DNA from: Ligula intestinalis
Lineage: Eukaryota > Platyhelminthes > Cestoda > Diphyllobothriidea > Diphyllobothriidae
NCBI GenBank assembly: GCA_036362985.1
Contig: JAYGXS010000005.1
Span: 53,987,331-54,051,330 of the forward strand
DNA length: 64,000 nt
Reading direction: 5' to 3'
Every line of letters begins with the position of its first letter. The stretch's first letter is position 1. The position numbers and the translations under genes were made by a program. The notes below the pieces were generated by a model that was not told the DNA's origin, made no database searches, and was given only the letters and a program-made list of their open reading frames with translations. Below, piece after piece: positions 12,827 to 25,150 of the stretch.

Positions 12827-13929
12827 GTGCTTCATACCACCGCTGAGTTTCTGTATACAACAAATAACTCCTACTGGTCTTACCGCTTCTCGTCCTATAC
12901 GGAATTGGGCGGGATAATTGTAGGGCTTAGACTCCTACACACTTGCGGATAGGTGTGATCATCGTGCTGTGGCGGGCGTCTGACATGTGGGACTGTTGGC
13001 TAGCTTAATCATGGTACGTCGTGTCCGATGTATAGCGAATAAACGAATTCGTACATGGGAGGGTTTGGATTAACAGTTGATTTTCAGTGGGTTTAAGTGC
13101 GTTCTCAGCGTATAGAAACCTTCATAGCGCGCGTCTACGTCAACACACATGCTATTTGTGGTAGAGTATTCGGCCGCCCGTTTGATGTTAGCTATGGCGA
13201 ACACTTCAGAGCTGTCTGAATGGAACTGGTGCTCATAAATCTATGGCACGAGATTACAAAGGCCTAAACGCGAGGGCTAAGCGGTCATTTAAATGGATAG
13301 TTAACTCAGCGGGAGTTGAAAGTCCTCGACCGGTGTCGTCAACGTAAATGCATCAGCATTTAGCGTCTAGCTTCTGCATGCGAGGCTGCTAGATGGACTC
13401 AAGAGACACATCGGAATTCCCACGTTAGGCCAGTGGTTGCTGAGGCGTTCTCGTAGTGTACTGACCATCCAACCTCAGATTAATCGTCGTAATCTCAGAA
13501 GCTAACAAACGTCGTCCACTACTTTTATTTTAATTTTGCATTTTCTACGTTCCTTTGCCAGATTATGTCATCCTTTTTCTTCTAAATAATCGTTCATATG
13601 TTAAGTGAATATACAAAAAGCGTCTCCTCCAACTTGACTTTAACCTTTGAAATCAGGAACAAAAAGCGTAGAACGTAGTTGTCCATAAGTTGATGCTTGT
13701 GGTGACGCCCCGTTTAATAGCAGCCAACTTCCGCTCCTTTTCTGCTATGATTATTTTTTACTTTTTTGCAAGCTGGATCTTCTAAATTGTCACACTAGTG
13801 TGAACTACGACGGTTAAAATCCTTGCTGAGATCAGCATGGGCATTGTTGAAGACCCCCATCGACTATATGCACTAGGCTCTGCCTATCTGTTTTTGCGAT
13901 TAACACAAAAAGTGTATTAGATTTGCGTA

Positions 13930-14235
13930 AACTCCCATTGAAAGCCTCAGAAGATAAATTGGCGAGCATATGCTTGATTTCAATAAAGTATCGTCAGACC
14001 TTTGCAGGTTGGTAGAAAATCAGTGGGGCTGTCAGAGGGGGTGAGGGGGGCAATGGGAGTCAAAAATCTGGTCAGAGTTAGGGGGACTGGTAGCCGAGGG
14101 AGGTGTTAAGCTGCGGGCCGTTAAATTAATGACTATCGGCCATGGTAACTGCAGTGCCATTACGAAGTTATTTAGAGCGCAAAAGACTGGCCTGCGTAGC
14201 CTAATGGTAGCCGATTCTGCCGTAGTCAATAGACA
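13930..14235 (-). pseudogene. P1 element endonuclease tail and terminal repeat
   Basis: Minus strand reads AESATIRLRRPVFCALN and ALQLPWPI, matching AEAVAIRLANPVLCCQ and ALSLPWPK of the 41 kb P1 copy. It runs on into a terminal block with a hammerhead motif at 13957-13999. Reverse transcriptase and GIY-YIG core are absent, so this is a 5'-truncated remnant in the intron of the + strand gene. Confidence 0.65.
13957..13999 (-). ncRNA. Hammerhead ribozyme motif, diverged P1 copy
   Basis: Minus strand order: AAGGT, CTGACGA (position 7 of the core is free to vary), a weak helix II, GAAA, a hairpin AGC/GCT, C, then GCCAATT. Stem I GGT/GCC is partly wobble and stem III has extra bases, so activity is doubtful. 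Confidence 0.55.
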
Positions 14236-14259
14236 AAACTTGTTTGTCGAATGGCCAAG

Positions 14260-16855
14260 TCATCTATTGTTAAAATTCAGGAAGTCAATAGATTGAGATT
14301 CTCAATCTATGCACATACCTTGGATGCGAACCTTTGCCTCAATTCAAGAAGTCAAGTTAAGCGAACGAACGTGTTAGATTAATTCGTCATCAGGCAGGAC
14401 AGTTATAAAAGAGAGGATAGACTTAACGAAAGTTTTAGGCAAACCACTCAGTAGTAACAAGGAGGAAGAGGGGGAGAGAGGTGTAAAAGGATCAAGGGGA
14501 TCAGATTCTAGTCTTAATTAGGGACCAGAGAAATGGGGGTGGGGGGAAAGGGAATGAGTCCGACAATTAGTTCATATCGTCGCGTAGTCCTTGTCTCGAG
14601 TTTTGTTGGGAGGTTTGAGGACGCAAGGTGTCAGCGTCTTGAGACTGTGTCGGTGGCCTTTGGATGCTTGATGCCGCTCTCTCATCATTGTTTCGTGGCA
14701 TAGTAAGAGGCATTAAGGCGGATGTTGAAATTTTGTTAAAATGTTCATTTTCTGAAACCGCCTTCTTTCGGAAATTCAATGGTAAAATCAAACTCCCTAT
14801 CTTAAGTCTTATTACTTTGCGAAATATGAATTTGGTGTCAGCCATACTTGATCATACTCAAAAAAGTAACCGGTTTAACTAGAGATTAAGTGTCTTTTAG
14901 GGGTTGAGTATATTAGTTTTTTTTGACATACAGTAGGTTGCATATCTGATGAAAGGTTGGAGATTGGGTGACTTAACACATATATGAGGTTTGTTATGTA
15001 GTTCATCGGGTTGAGCTGAGGCGCAAAATGATGTTTAATAGAATTTAATTCCGTTCAGCTCAGTATAGTGGGAGAAAACAGAGGCGAAAATGGGTGAACT
15101 CCAGCGTTTGTTCATATCCGAAAAATTTCCTATGCTATTAGACGTTGCGGAAAAGAACTTCTTGTTAGTAAATGTTGCACTATAAAAGAACATTCATGAA
15201 GAGCAGAAACTTTTTAATTATATTTGTTCACAAAACGGAAAATTTTGTTTTGTTTCCATGAAATTGAGGTTAGTGTAATTAGGAGAGAGCGTATTACTTT
15301 TGGAAAAAGAAGAGCGAAATAAGTTTGAAAAATTATATTTTGCAAATCTACCGAGTTTTGTGCCATAAAATTGATTAATAAACTTTTAAAGTTTAAATTT
15401 AGATTTTATATTTGAGGGGTTACAGGCAAGGAATGCGTTTGAGAACTTTATTGGCATATTGCAACCAAATTAATTCTACAATCGATATGAGGTTGGAGAC
15501 AGTTAACATAACAAATATTTGACAGAGTTGTCACGGGACATTACGAAACAGTTTTTTTAAAAATCGCCGTTGATATTATTGCCACTCTAATTTGTATTTG
15601 TTATTGTAGAACGTAGTCTAGAAGTAACCAAATATGTTGAGAACTGTTCCGTTATAGGTAAAAAATTTAGCTCTTTCATTTATAACACAAGAGATATCCC
15701 TAATTGTTAGGGGAATCAATCCACTAGCCAAACTTTCCCATTCTGACCTGGACTTTATCATCAAAAAATTAAATTACGCAGAAATCAGACGCAAAAATAT
15801 ATAAGTAAAACTTGTTTTCAAGAGTTAACTTTTTGTAGGATTTTTCTAAGTCAATCTTGAGCATATTCCTTCGCGATTTTTTGTAGTGGATGTTCATTAT
15901 TCTCGGAAATGAGTTCATATGATTGGGAAGTTCTGAAACTATGACGCAAAAACAGCTGCATAAGAAAAAATGTTTAAAAGCTGATTATTTATGTAAAAGC
16001 TTTCAAGACATATCTTATTTTGAAGGTTTTGTTAAGCACATTGAATATACTCATTATTTATGGTCAATTGACTAAAGCTAGTGGAAATCGTAAAGTCTTA
16101 ATTAAAATTTCATGGAAGATCTTAACCCCTTCGTAATAGAAATATCGAAGCAATTATAAAAAATATGGCAGAAGGCAATAGTTCTTAGTGTACAAAATGG
16201 TACGTTTACAGTTGTTCCCGACAATTATATTTAAATTAATTAGTCACTGACCGGCATGTCCGCAAGTGAGCTTACGTAATACGTTACTCCTGTGATCTCT
16301 CAATGGGGCATATCAAGCGAAAACGTAGTTACCTTGGTCCAAAATAAGTCAAACAATGCTTAAACGAAAGAAAAAACTAGCAGTTCTCGTGAAAACGTGT
16401 TAAAATTCATACTCGAATTTTAGGCTCCTCGGTAACAACCCTATATTATATTGCACGTAATATGGAAGCATTTTTATTCGAAAACTTGACAAAACGATTA
16501 TTTTCTAAAGCAATTTTATCTGTGCTGCTTTATTTACTCAATGGTTTTGCATGAACGGGCTTCCTCTACGGGTAAAACTTAAGTTGTCCTAGCACGCCCG
16601 ATTTCCACTTTTTCGGAATTTTCCACTGCTAATAAAGCTGGTATTTCTATAAGACGTCATACTCCTTCATAAATCAAAAGATACCCTATTGTAAATAACG
16701 ACCACTACTTTATTGTTTTCACACTTTGGGGGCCACAGCTTGGGATGCGTTTGAGTAAGAGGGAGTTTTTTGAAAAATTGTTGGATTTCATGAGATAGTG
16801 CACCTACTGTAATGTCCCACCATTTAAAAAAATTGTTCCATTTGTTGAATTTCAG
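14260..16855. other. Intron sequence, AT-rich
   Basis: Runs up to the acceptor TTGAATTTCAG at 16845-16855. A purine-rich stretch lies at 14457-14560. No gene, RNA or matched repeat was recognised. Confidence 0.45.
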
Positions 16856-17038
16856 CGGGAACAGCGACTTCGGGAAGAGCTATCAAAGACAACTCTAATT
16901 CCGGACAACCGGTTTGCCTACGTGGTTCCCTGTAAGCTCATTCAGCATTGGAAAGTCTTCCGCAGAGATCCGGAGCGGCCAGAAAGACTGGAACGCATAA
17001 AAACCGTGGTTTGTAAGAATAACTTGCCTCTAAAGGGG
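16856..17038 (+). CDS. Host gene exon: charged conserved segment
   Basis: The acceptor TTGAATTTCAG precedes 16856. The phase-0 frame reads REQRLREELSKTTLIPDNR, FAYVVPCKLIQHWKVF and RRDPERPERLERIKTV, a charged, clearly protein-like segment that continues the 9251 exon in phase. The 3' limit is uncertain. Donor GTAAGA at 17013 is the stronger match but leaves phase 1. Donor GTAGAA after 17038 leaves phase 0, which is what the next located exon needs. If the first donor is used, an unseen exon must lie between 17 and 24 kb. The function of this segment is unknown. Confidence 0.65.
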
Positions 17039-18984
17039 GTAGAAGAGCCGACGGAACAGGGATCAGCGTTTGGGGTCGCGCACAGTCTCCGTAGTTTACC
17101 GCTGAACCACTCCATCAGCAAGGACAGCGAAAGTAACTTACAAAGGGCTTCACAGTCTGCACTACATCTATGCTGGTCGCCACAGACAAAACCGGTAAAA
17201 CGAAAATGAAGGAATTTCATAGGAGCATTATTTTATGCAATAATTCCAGTTGAAACTCCCCGTTTAATTTATTAAAATCTGCCACCGTCTCCCCTCCCTT
17301 CTGATCCCACTGGGTCTAAGCCAACGAATTTTCATAAACCGCATCTGTACATCCGCCAAACAAACAATAGCAGTAATTCTTTACGCTAGTTTGTTGCACG
17401 GTACTAAAGCACAGACTTTAGTTGGAAATGTGATACAGTTGCGTAATGCAACTGTGACGGTTTTGACTCGGCAGTGTGCCCGTACGTTCTCTAAGCGGTA
17501 TCTGCTGTATTGTCCGATTAAGCTTTTAAATTTTTACATAAGGAGTAATCATCCAAGTCTACCTTAGTTTTTCTGCAGCACTTTCCGCTGGTTACTTGTT
17601 TGGGGAAAGTTACGCCCAGGGTCCTAAAAAGCTTATTTATATAACCGAATATTTGCACGTGATAATTAAAATGGTCCAATAGTGTCTAATTAGACACAAT
17701 TAACTTTACGTAATTTCTATTTCACCTCAATATAATCTGTATCTCAACTCTGTAGATATTTACCTCACGGCCAAAGTAAGGGTACGGAAATCAGATAGTA
17801 CTTGCTATATTTGTCTAGGTCTAAAACATGGTGTCCCAAGTATCCTATTACGTTATAACCACCGCCTAGTAACTGGATGCATGCGAAACCAACCACCGAT
17901 TTGTATAAAGCTTTACGTAACGCATGCTAAATCCCTTGAATTCGCGTTAGTACTATGCCCTATCAAGTGCACTATATCCATTTTGCATATTTTAGCATCT
18001 TAATACAAATCTACTGCTACTGCTACTCCTACTACTAATACTACTCGGAGTAAATGTTTATTTTTCGCTCTTGTTCTCTTAGCTTCAGTTTAGTCTGGTG
18101 AAAGACCTGAGTTTCAAGACGTCAACGCGCTATGTCTTCTGGCGGTGGATGACCAACTTTGCCTTTTCTTGCGTCCTTCTGGTCAAGATTTGCCAATTTT
18201 TCTTGGTAATTGTTTTTTTACCTTCCTACTCACACACAGAATCGTCCGTACCGCCCTGACTTTAAAAGCTAGTTTCTTACTCGCAATTAATTCTCAGTAG
18301 CTCTCTGTGCTAACATTTTTTCGGCGTTGTCGGACTTTATAATTAAAGCGTCGCAAAAAGCGTAGAATTACAGACACTATGAGAACTTAAATATTATTTG
18401 GGGTAAAAGTTGACCGTCTACTTTCATGCCAGATGCATTTTCAACGTGAAAGCTTTTTCATCCTTGCTGCGTAGATTAATTAGGCTTGGGCGGGTAGCGA
18501 AGATCACTGGAGTAAATAAAAACTTTAATTGAATTGAATTTTACGAAAACGCAATTTACTAAGCCGGATGAAAAATCACCCAGTGTAAACCGACCGGTTT
18601 CTGCTGGCGCACTTCGTTAAGTATTAATGACCATTTATGTTCAATACCTTTAAAAATCAAAACAAGTTTTGAGGGTGACTTTCAGGCACTGTCCTACTTT
18701 TTGCATTGTATGTTAAAGATGTCTTAATATTTTCAGTTCTGGAATACTTTTGAGCCCACCTTGCGATCGCATTGGCGTTTCGGAGTTTTGAAGTACAAAA
18801 TTTCCATAAAGAGAAAATCACAGTCCTCTAGGATATTGTAGCGGCATCATAAACGGTTCATTAAGACTTGAATGTTTATGGACCACACTGTATTCTTTGT
18901 AGATAAAGAAATATGATGTTATTTTAACAAACCTTTTACGGTCTTAACTTCTCCGTAACCGAAAAATACCGCTGGAATAGAAGA
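17039..18984. other. Intron sequence with FB element scrap and CTA repeat
   Basis: A partial FB arm (GATAATTAAAATGGTCCAAT then GTGTCTAATTAGACACAAT) lies at about 17660-17705. An imperfect CTA/CTG trinucleotide run lies at 18011-18046. No exon was supported. Confidence 0.5.
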
Positions 18985-19258
18985 CGTTCGGGATAGTCTT
19001 ACTGTGACAGTTACCGTGTACACATAATTTTTCTGTCCGTCCACGGCGTCGTAGTGAAGGGTCACGTCTCGTCTGACATCTGTGTTCCTATTGGTCCATC
19101 TGTGAGCGCCCGCATGGACAGACCCTGCCCCGTAGTCGGCCCCCGGAAGATCGCGCACATCTCGAAGGCTTACTAATGGCTGCCTCATGCGCGGGTTTGC
19201 TAGGCGAGACTTATCTGTGTGGTGGGGGGAGGGGGGAAGGGTCATTTTCAGGCTGGAC
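18985..19258 (+). repeat. ~270 bp direct repeat, left copy
   Basis: Shares ordered blocks with 21795-22075 in the same orientation: GTCTTACTGTGA/GCCTTACTGTGA, TGTGTTCCTATTGGTCC, CCTGCCCCGTAGTCGGCCCC and a G-rich end. The pair brackets the RTE-like and P4 fragments at 19262-21770. It could be a duplicated flank, a terminal repeat of an unidentified element, or two solo insertions. No hammerhead or coding domain was seen. Confidence 0.7.
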
Positions 19259-19261
19259 AGC

Positions 19262-20950
19262 CAGGCGACACTTGTACTTGTTACGGCTGTGATCATGCCT
19301 GATCTAGCCGACCTCAATGATGTCACGAACAGTACCTCTCCATGCGTGGCGATTGGTGGCAGCGGATCTCGAAAGCTCCACCCAGTCCCTTCTCCAGCGA
19401 CGGAGGCCGAAGATAGAAGGTCCAAGAAATGCTTCCATGTCTTGACGGACGGTGTCTAGCCAAGCCTTCAGTTGCCCTCCTCTTCGACATTTCCAGGTGG
19501 GCTGCGGTGCCGGGTCGAGGGCAGCATAGGTAAGATCGTGAGGCGGACGACGGAGAACGTGTCCAAACCACCTCAGTCGCCTTTCTTGAATGGCCTGAGA
19601 TATCCTCGTGATACGATTGCAGCGGATGCGGACTGTCTCATTTGAGATGTAGTCGCTATACTTAACTCGCAGGATCGTCCTCAGGCACTGGTGGTCAAAG
19701 ACTTCCAGTCTTCGCTCATCTTCAGCGCGCACAGCCCAACATTCACATCCATAGGCGAGGACTGACCGGATGGATGCACGGTATACACGAATTTTCGTAG
19801 CGATGAAGATTTCACGTCGGATCCATACGCTCTTTCGAAGGATTGAGAAAACCCTGCGAGCAGCATCGATACGGGAGACAATGTCGTCCTTGCTCTGCCC
19901 ATTCGGTAGCAGCCTCGCCCCGAAGTATTTAAAACTGTCTTCTTCTTCAAGTTGATGGCCATTAATCCCCAGGGGTGCCTTTTCTGGTCAGGGATGCTGC
20001 CCGAGAACAACTTCGTCTTTCCGGAATTGATGGACATGCCTACCGACATAGCGATCTCATTTAACCGCGACACTACTGACTGTAGACCACCAAAGTTTGA
20101 GGCTAACAGCGCAATATCGTCGGCGTAGTCAAGATCAGTAAGTCGGCTTCCGGGTGCAAGTTCAACACCGTCATCTTCATGTAGGGCTTGGCCGAGAATC
20201 CAGTCAATGACGTAGTTAAACAGAATGGACGAAAGGACGCAGCCCTGTCGGACACCAGACCGGATATCAAACGACTGAGAGAGATTGTTGTGGACCAGGA
20301 CTCGTGCGGTGGTAGACCGATAGTAGGCCTTAATCATCGCAATGAGTTTGGTCGGCACTCCATCCAGTTCCATTATTCGTCGCAGGGACTCACGATGGAT
20401 GGAATCGAATGCGGTAGCAAAGTCGACGAAGCAAACGGCAGTCGGTTGTTGGTAGCTATGGCGGAATTCTAGAGTGCGCCTCAGTGTGAATGTTTGATCC
20501 GCACATCCACGCTCAGCTCGGAATCCGACTTGGTTGGGTCGTGTCCCGGAGTCACGTACAGACTGAAAGCGCCTGAGAAGAACAACAGCAAAGATCTTTG
20601 CAGCAACATCGATAAGACTTATGCCCCAGTAGTTCTCGCATCTTGTCTTATCTCCCTTGTGGACAGGTACAAGGATACCTGAGCCCCGGTCATCGGGAAC
20701 GGTCTCTTCTCGCCACGCCTGTACAATCACCTCATGGAGCCGAGGAGCCAGGGTGTCGACACAGGACTTGTAGATTTCTGCAGGAATACCGTCCTCTCCG
20801 CACGCCTTGTTTTTGCGTAGCCTCTGCATTGCATCGGTAACTTCATTTTCGGAAGGTATGTCACACGAATCTGCGCAGGCAGGAGAGGGTTGAAACTCCG
20901 CTGTGGGGGAGAGGGAGGGTGTGATGGGTTGTTCGTCTCCGCGATGTGTG
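19262..20950 (-). pseudogene. RTE-like non-LTR retrotransposon, reverse transcriptase and C-terminus
   Basis: Minus strand frame from 21042 to 19681 carries reverse transcriptase blocks in order: NKACGEDGIPAEIYK (residues 78-92), HKGDKTRCENYWGISL (129-144), catalytic DFATAFD (207-213), GVRQGC (263-268) and YADD (306-309). A frameshift near 19975 moves the reading to another frame, which continues to FDHQCLRTILR, RRLRWFGHVLRR and ends near 19304. These C-terminal signatures are typical of RTE-type endonuclease-reverse transcriptases; the clade call is from memory. The N-terminal apurinic-type endonuclease is absent, so the copy is 5'-truncated. It joins P4 sequence near 20950. Confidence 0.85.
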
Positions 20951-20959
20951 CTGAAAGTT

Positions 20960-21770
20960 AAGAGTTTGGGTCTAGTCTCCGAGCCGCTAGTTTGTGCTTG
21001 AGTAGGCAAGTCGGGAATTTGCGGCCTGTTTCTCCAGCGCAATTACAGTCTCCATCGTTGCACCGTATCCTGTAGACAACTGCAGGGATTTCAATAGGAC
21101 GCAGCCTGTCTTTAGGTTGCATCTCATGGTGGTGAATCGTCGCCTGCGGTCGATGGGCTATGCCTACTCCAGCAAGTTTTAACATTCGAAAGACTGCTTC
21201 GGAGAGTCTTTTTATGTAGGAAATGGCCTTTCAGACTTTGAATTTATGTTTTGCTGCCCGTCGTCTGTTCACTCAGCACTTGTTTTGGTTTCTAAAAGAA
21301 TTCGGGTATCCATTAGCTCGAAAGAGGTCGTGAAGGTATTGTTGTTCCACTCTTTTGTCAGCTTGTGTGCTGCAGTGTGTTTCGACTCTTTGGAAAGGAG
21401 TACGAACGCATGTACGTTTGTGAAACAGAGGGTGATTACTGTTGAAGTGGTGTATTTGTTTCAAGTTGGTGACCTTTCTGAATTCTGTAGTTTACGGTAG
21501 TCCACTTGAACACCACCGCACGAGGACATTGAGGAAGGGTGCTTGGCTATTTCTTCCCACATCCATTGTGAATTGGATATTTGGATCAACTGAGTTCAGT
21601 ACTTCTTTGAGGTGCTCAATGTCAGATGTATTGACAATGACGAAAGTGTCATCGACATAACGAGCCCGAAACTTTGGTTGATACTTTGTGGGGACCAAGT
21701 GTTCTGTTCGTTGGCGTACCACTTTAACAATCAGGCCTGATAGGGGAAACCCATAGGAGTGTTATATTCC
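20960..21770 (-). pseudogene. P4 Penelope-like element, RT end and GIY-YIG start
   Basis: On the minus strand, KFRARYVDDTFVIV (catalytic YVDD, about 21665) is followed by VDPNIQFTMDV and PFLNVLV, then a linker (HFNSNHPLFHK, QYLHDLFRANGYP). The endonuclease start IPAVVYRIRC and GETGR follows near 21060. The usual Tyr before the GETGR block reads Cys (CAGETGR). Several frame changes separate the pieces. The endonuclease is cut off at KLAARRLDPNS, where RTE-like sequence begins. Both ends are therefore lost and the copy is dead. Confidence 0.8.
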
Positions 21771-21794
21771 CCCAGTGTTTGTGTAGAATGGAAT

Positions 21795-22075
21795 ACGTAC
21801 AGGATAGCCTTACTGTGATAATTATTGCGTGCACATATTCTCTTCGTCCTACCGTGAGCGGCATCGTATTCAAGGGTCAGGCATGTGTGTTCCTATTGGT
21901 CCCTTTGTGGGCGTCCGTGCGAGCAGCTCCTGCCCCGTAGTCGGCCCCCGAAGTTCGCGCGCACAAATCGGGTTAGTGCATCAGTGGATAACTCATGCAC
22001 TGGCTTGCTAGGTGAGACTGATCTGCGGTGGTTGGCGATTCTTCGATAGGGGGGGGGGGCAGCTGAACGTCAACA
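21795..22075 (+). repeat. ~270 bp direct repeat, right copy
   Basis: Partner of 18985-19258; the two starts are about 2.8 kb apart. It ends in a run of about 12 G near 22050-22061. Confidence 0.7.
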
Positions 22076-22079
22076 ATGG

Positions 22080-23495
22080 TGCGTCATTTTCTGGCCCATC
22101 CTTCTAGTTTAGATTTACAAGAGGATCGAATAAAGTGTGACGAGATCACACTCTTTAAGGAGTTGTTTTTTTTAACAAGTTATATTTTCGGCAGGCTTAA
22201 TGACATGTGTACACTCAAATGCTGGCATTTTACCGCCAGTAAACTACCCCGTGATTACGCCGCATCTTAGTACCAAATACTGTCTTTGTAATACTTTCTA
22301 TTCAAAATCAAAATGTAGATTTGCCGTTAATGTTTAATAAGATATGCCACCTGACGTATGTTCTCAGCTAATCAGATATGCGCTCATACTCAAGTAATTC
22401 TAAGCTTCAAAACCCAATCAAGGGCGGGGTATTTCACACGAAATAGCTCAACAAACTCGGATGAGTTTACGGTTTTTTTCCTTTCCAAACTGATATAATC
22501 CCAACGAAATCTTTTCTTTTTGAATTTAAGGCAGTAAAGACTGCTTGAAAGTTATGCTAGTGCGACCACATTCTTTTTTCCCACTTACGCCAGTGTCTGT
22601 ACCCTGTTCTGACTTTTGATCTTTCGAACATGATCATAAAGTCGTAAATTATAACATCATGCATAGCATTTTTTACTCTCTTCACAGTATACGGTACCGT
22701 TAAAATCCCCGTTAAGCCTATGCGCACTTTTTCGACGAAGGCCAATACCCCTGAACGCCGTTCTCGATAACAAAACCGTGAGTTTTCCAACGCACTTCCT
22801 GAAGTTATTAATTTCAACCCTTTTTTCTGCTAAAACGAAGACACAACAGGATACCATTTGCTTTTTCTCATTTACTGCTATAATTTCTACTCGTACGAAA
22901 TAACTACTGAGGTGTCGCTCATGATACCTTTGCTTCAACGGACTGGAGACTAGTGTGACAAATTAGCCAAGACCAGAATACTACTGTGAGAGCCTATTAA
23001 AAAGTCCACATTACCGAAGTAACTTTGATTTCTGGGCAAAAAGTATTTTAAGTAATGGACTTCGTATACCACCGATATTCCGTCTTATGGTACCGGTGGT
23101 ACTAGGAGTTTATGGGTGGGAATTAGGATAGGCACTGAAGAAACGATGCCGAAGTAATTGTATGGTGCTAAATCACAGTCATTTTGTGATTTTAGTCAGT
23201 GTGGCATCGACGACACGGTACAGAGTTATGCTCGGATACTGGAATGATGGCTACTGGATGATGGCTACTCTAGCTGACGCCGGCATATAAAGCCAGAAAC
23301 AGCTATCCTAGGATGCCTGCTTTGCCGGAATACTGTAGCATAAAGTTATATTACTGAATCTTAGTACCATTATAATTAGTAGCCTTGCGAAAAACGCACT
23401 CGGTTGGTTCGAGCCCGCGAAGCGTCAACCAGGATGGGTAAATCCTGAAAGACAGATCGGTGTAAAATTAACTACTTTATACTTCCGATCAACAA
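22080..23495. other. Intron sequence, possible SINE-B body scrap
   Basis: Mostly featureless. At 23240-23320 the words GATGGCTACTCTAGCTGACG and AAGCCAGAAACAGC weakly recall the SINE-B body at 60790-60830. No exon was supported. Confidence 0.4.
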
Positions 23496-23500
23496 CCGGC

Positions 23501-23580
23501 AAGACAGCGAACTCGTGGCTCAATGGTCAGCACGTTTGTCTCTGACCGGCGGCACGCGAGTTCGAAACTACAATTTAATG
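23501..23580 (+). repeat. SINE-B tRNA-like head
   Basis: CAAGACAGCGAACTCGTGG, then CTCAATGGTCAGCACGTTTG and CACGCGAGTTCGAAAC, match the head of the SINE-B copy at 60691. The A-box-like (TGGCTCAATGGT) and B-box-like (GAGTTCGAAAC) words indicate a tRNA-derived pol III head. The body is not continued here. Confidence 0.65.
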
Positions 23581-24041
23581 GCTTCTATATGCATTTTTGT
23601 TATTATTCTCACTGGGTCCTGACCTATTACAGATATACGTGTGGCCGTTTCCTAAAATGCCTCTTATTCATTACATGCTGTTTTTCGATTATATTTTCGA
23701 CTCACGTGCTCTAAGCCATGGTTATATAGCGGCCGCGGTAAAGGTATTCAACAACACTGTATCACATTTCATCCTACTTACCCACACAAAACCCCTATTA
23801 ACCACGGTCCCATACGACAGATCGCTAAGAATTGGGTCATATAAGGTCCAATATTTAAATTATATTCACCGCTTTCTGTTAGTAACGCTTTTTTGTGGTG
23901 CTTATGCAATTGAGTTCAAAGAGCATTTCCGTTAATTACTTATTCTGAACTTTCCAAGAGCAACCTTTTTATTGAACTAATGGCCACACCTTATCTAACA
24001 GCCTAATTCTCCATTCACTCTTTTTTGGGCCATTCCTACAG

Positions 24042-24381
24042 GGTAACTTGTACTACACCGCCAAACCTTATACACATACCCTATGTAGCAGACTGGTCTG
24101 TATATGGCGTTCGACCCGTGCGAAGGTACGGTTATTTACAAGACCTACATCTCCATACTGCTGGAATCAAAATCGACTGATGAGATCCATTGTGTGCCTC
24201 GTCATATACACTTTCAGGGCCGCACTACCGTCCCTACTGCTCCTTATATTTTTGCCACCACTGTGTCTCTTGGTATCCTTCACCAGCCTATGCTTGGGAT
24301 TAGTTCTTCCGCTCATTGTGCCCGTAATTTGCGCGGTGGTGGACCTCTTCGGCGTAGTGGTTTGGGACGCATATAAACCAG
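24042..24381 (+). CDS. Host gene exon: first transmembrane block
   Basis: The acceptor is a T-rich run ending CATTCCTACAG at 24041 and the donor is GTGGGT from 24382. Phase is 0 in, 1 out, and the next exon supplies exactly the two missing bases. The encoded 113 residues start GNLYYTAKPYTHTL. From about residue 50 they hold a strongly hydrophobic stretch (LPSLLLLIFLPPLCLLVSF, GLVLPLIVPVICAVVDLF), probably two or three membrane segments, ending WDAYKP. The exon fits a multi-pass membrane protein. Its join to the 17 kb exon depends on which donor is used there. Confidence 0.75.
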
Positions 24382-24466
24382 GTGGGTGTCAAACAAGTAC
24401 ACAATCTTTAAGCAATTTGAGACTACTGATTTCGATTATTATTGCTCTGCTTTTTCTTTCTCACAG

Positions 24467-24753
24467 CCTCCTACCCAAGCCGCCTATTTCCACTCTTTCA
24501 AGCCTTTCTTTGGCATTTGGGTCTGAGGTGCATTCTTCAGGCCGTCCTGGCCTTGCTAACTGGCTTAATCCTCAATCCCCTGTTGGCCCTCGGGGTAGCA
24601 GTGTATGGCCTCACTCGTTGGATGGTTCGGTCCATGTGGGATGCCCTCGTATTTCATCTCTGCTTACGTCATTGCCTCTGTGTTCCGGCGGCGAACAGTT
24701 GGTTATTCAAGCAGTTAGGTGGACCTGGCCTGTCGCCCAATCACTTCTACAAG
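24467..24753 (+). CDS. Host gene exon: second transmembrane block
   Basis: The intron before it is only 85 bases, with acceptor TTTCTCACAG. The donor after AAG is GTACTT at 24754 (phase 0). The frame reads SYPSRLFPLFQAFLWHLGLR, CILQAVLALLTGLILNPLLA, VRSMWDALVFHLCLR and ends GGPGLSPNHFYK. It gives about two hydrophobic helices, then a polar loop. The block VFH, a Cys/Arg-rich turn, then GPGLS is what I recall from an uncharacterised conserved vertebrate membrane protein. The following exon starts with the matching leucine-rich helix. Confidence 0.8.
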
Positions 24754-25150
24754 GTACTTACCACATTATGAATGAAGCTTGGCACTTAAAAGATTTTTGC
24801 CCATGATGCAAAGTGAGCTGTAGCCTCAATTGTACATGGTTACTCATACCTAAAGATTTGCTTTTATGCGCTGTTGTAAACGGTTGTCAGGTGCCGTTTG
24901 GGCTTTTCTAGGCGTCTACCTGTCGATTGCGTTTAGCTGCATCAATTCTTCATATACTTTTAGGCTGATAAAAATCGTCGCGTCCTTTCGACTGCAAGCA
25001 TTCAGCTTTTCTTCGTCTTCGACTGTTGTCATACCCACTAGACTGAGTTACTTACCATGCGAAATTTTACCTTTTTGAATTAAATCAAAATTAGGCGGAA
25101 ATAAATGCTGCAAATTTACCATCGTTTCGCTTTATAGTTCGTTGTTTTGG

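Noticed and set aside
20188..20840. Plus-strand open frames across the RTE-like copy
   Set aside because: Antisense shadows of the reverse transcriptase on the minus strand.
24104..24376. Second open frame overlapping exon 24042-24381
   Set aside because: Wrong frame for both splice joins; the hydrophobic frame fits in phase.
24382..24466. Coding read-through of the 85-base gap between the two transmembrane exons
   Set aside because: The open frame through it goes out of phase with the second membrane block; GT and AG sites at both ends restore the phase.
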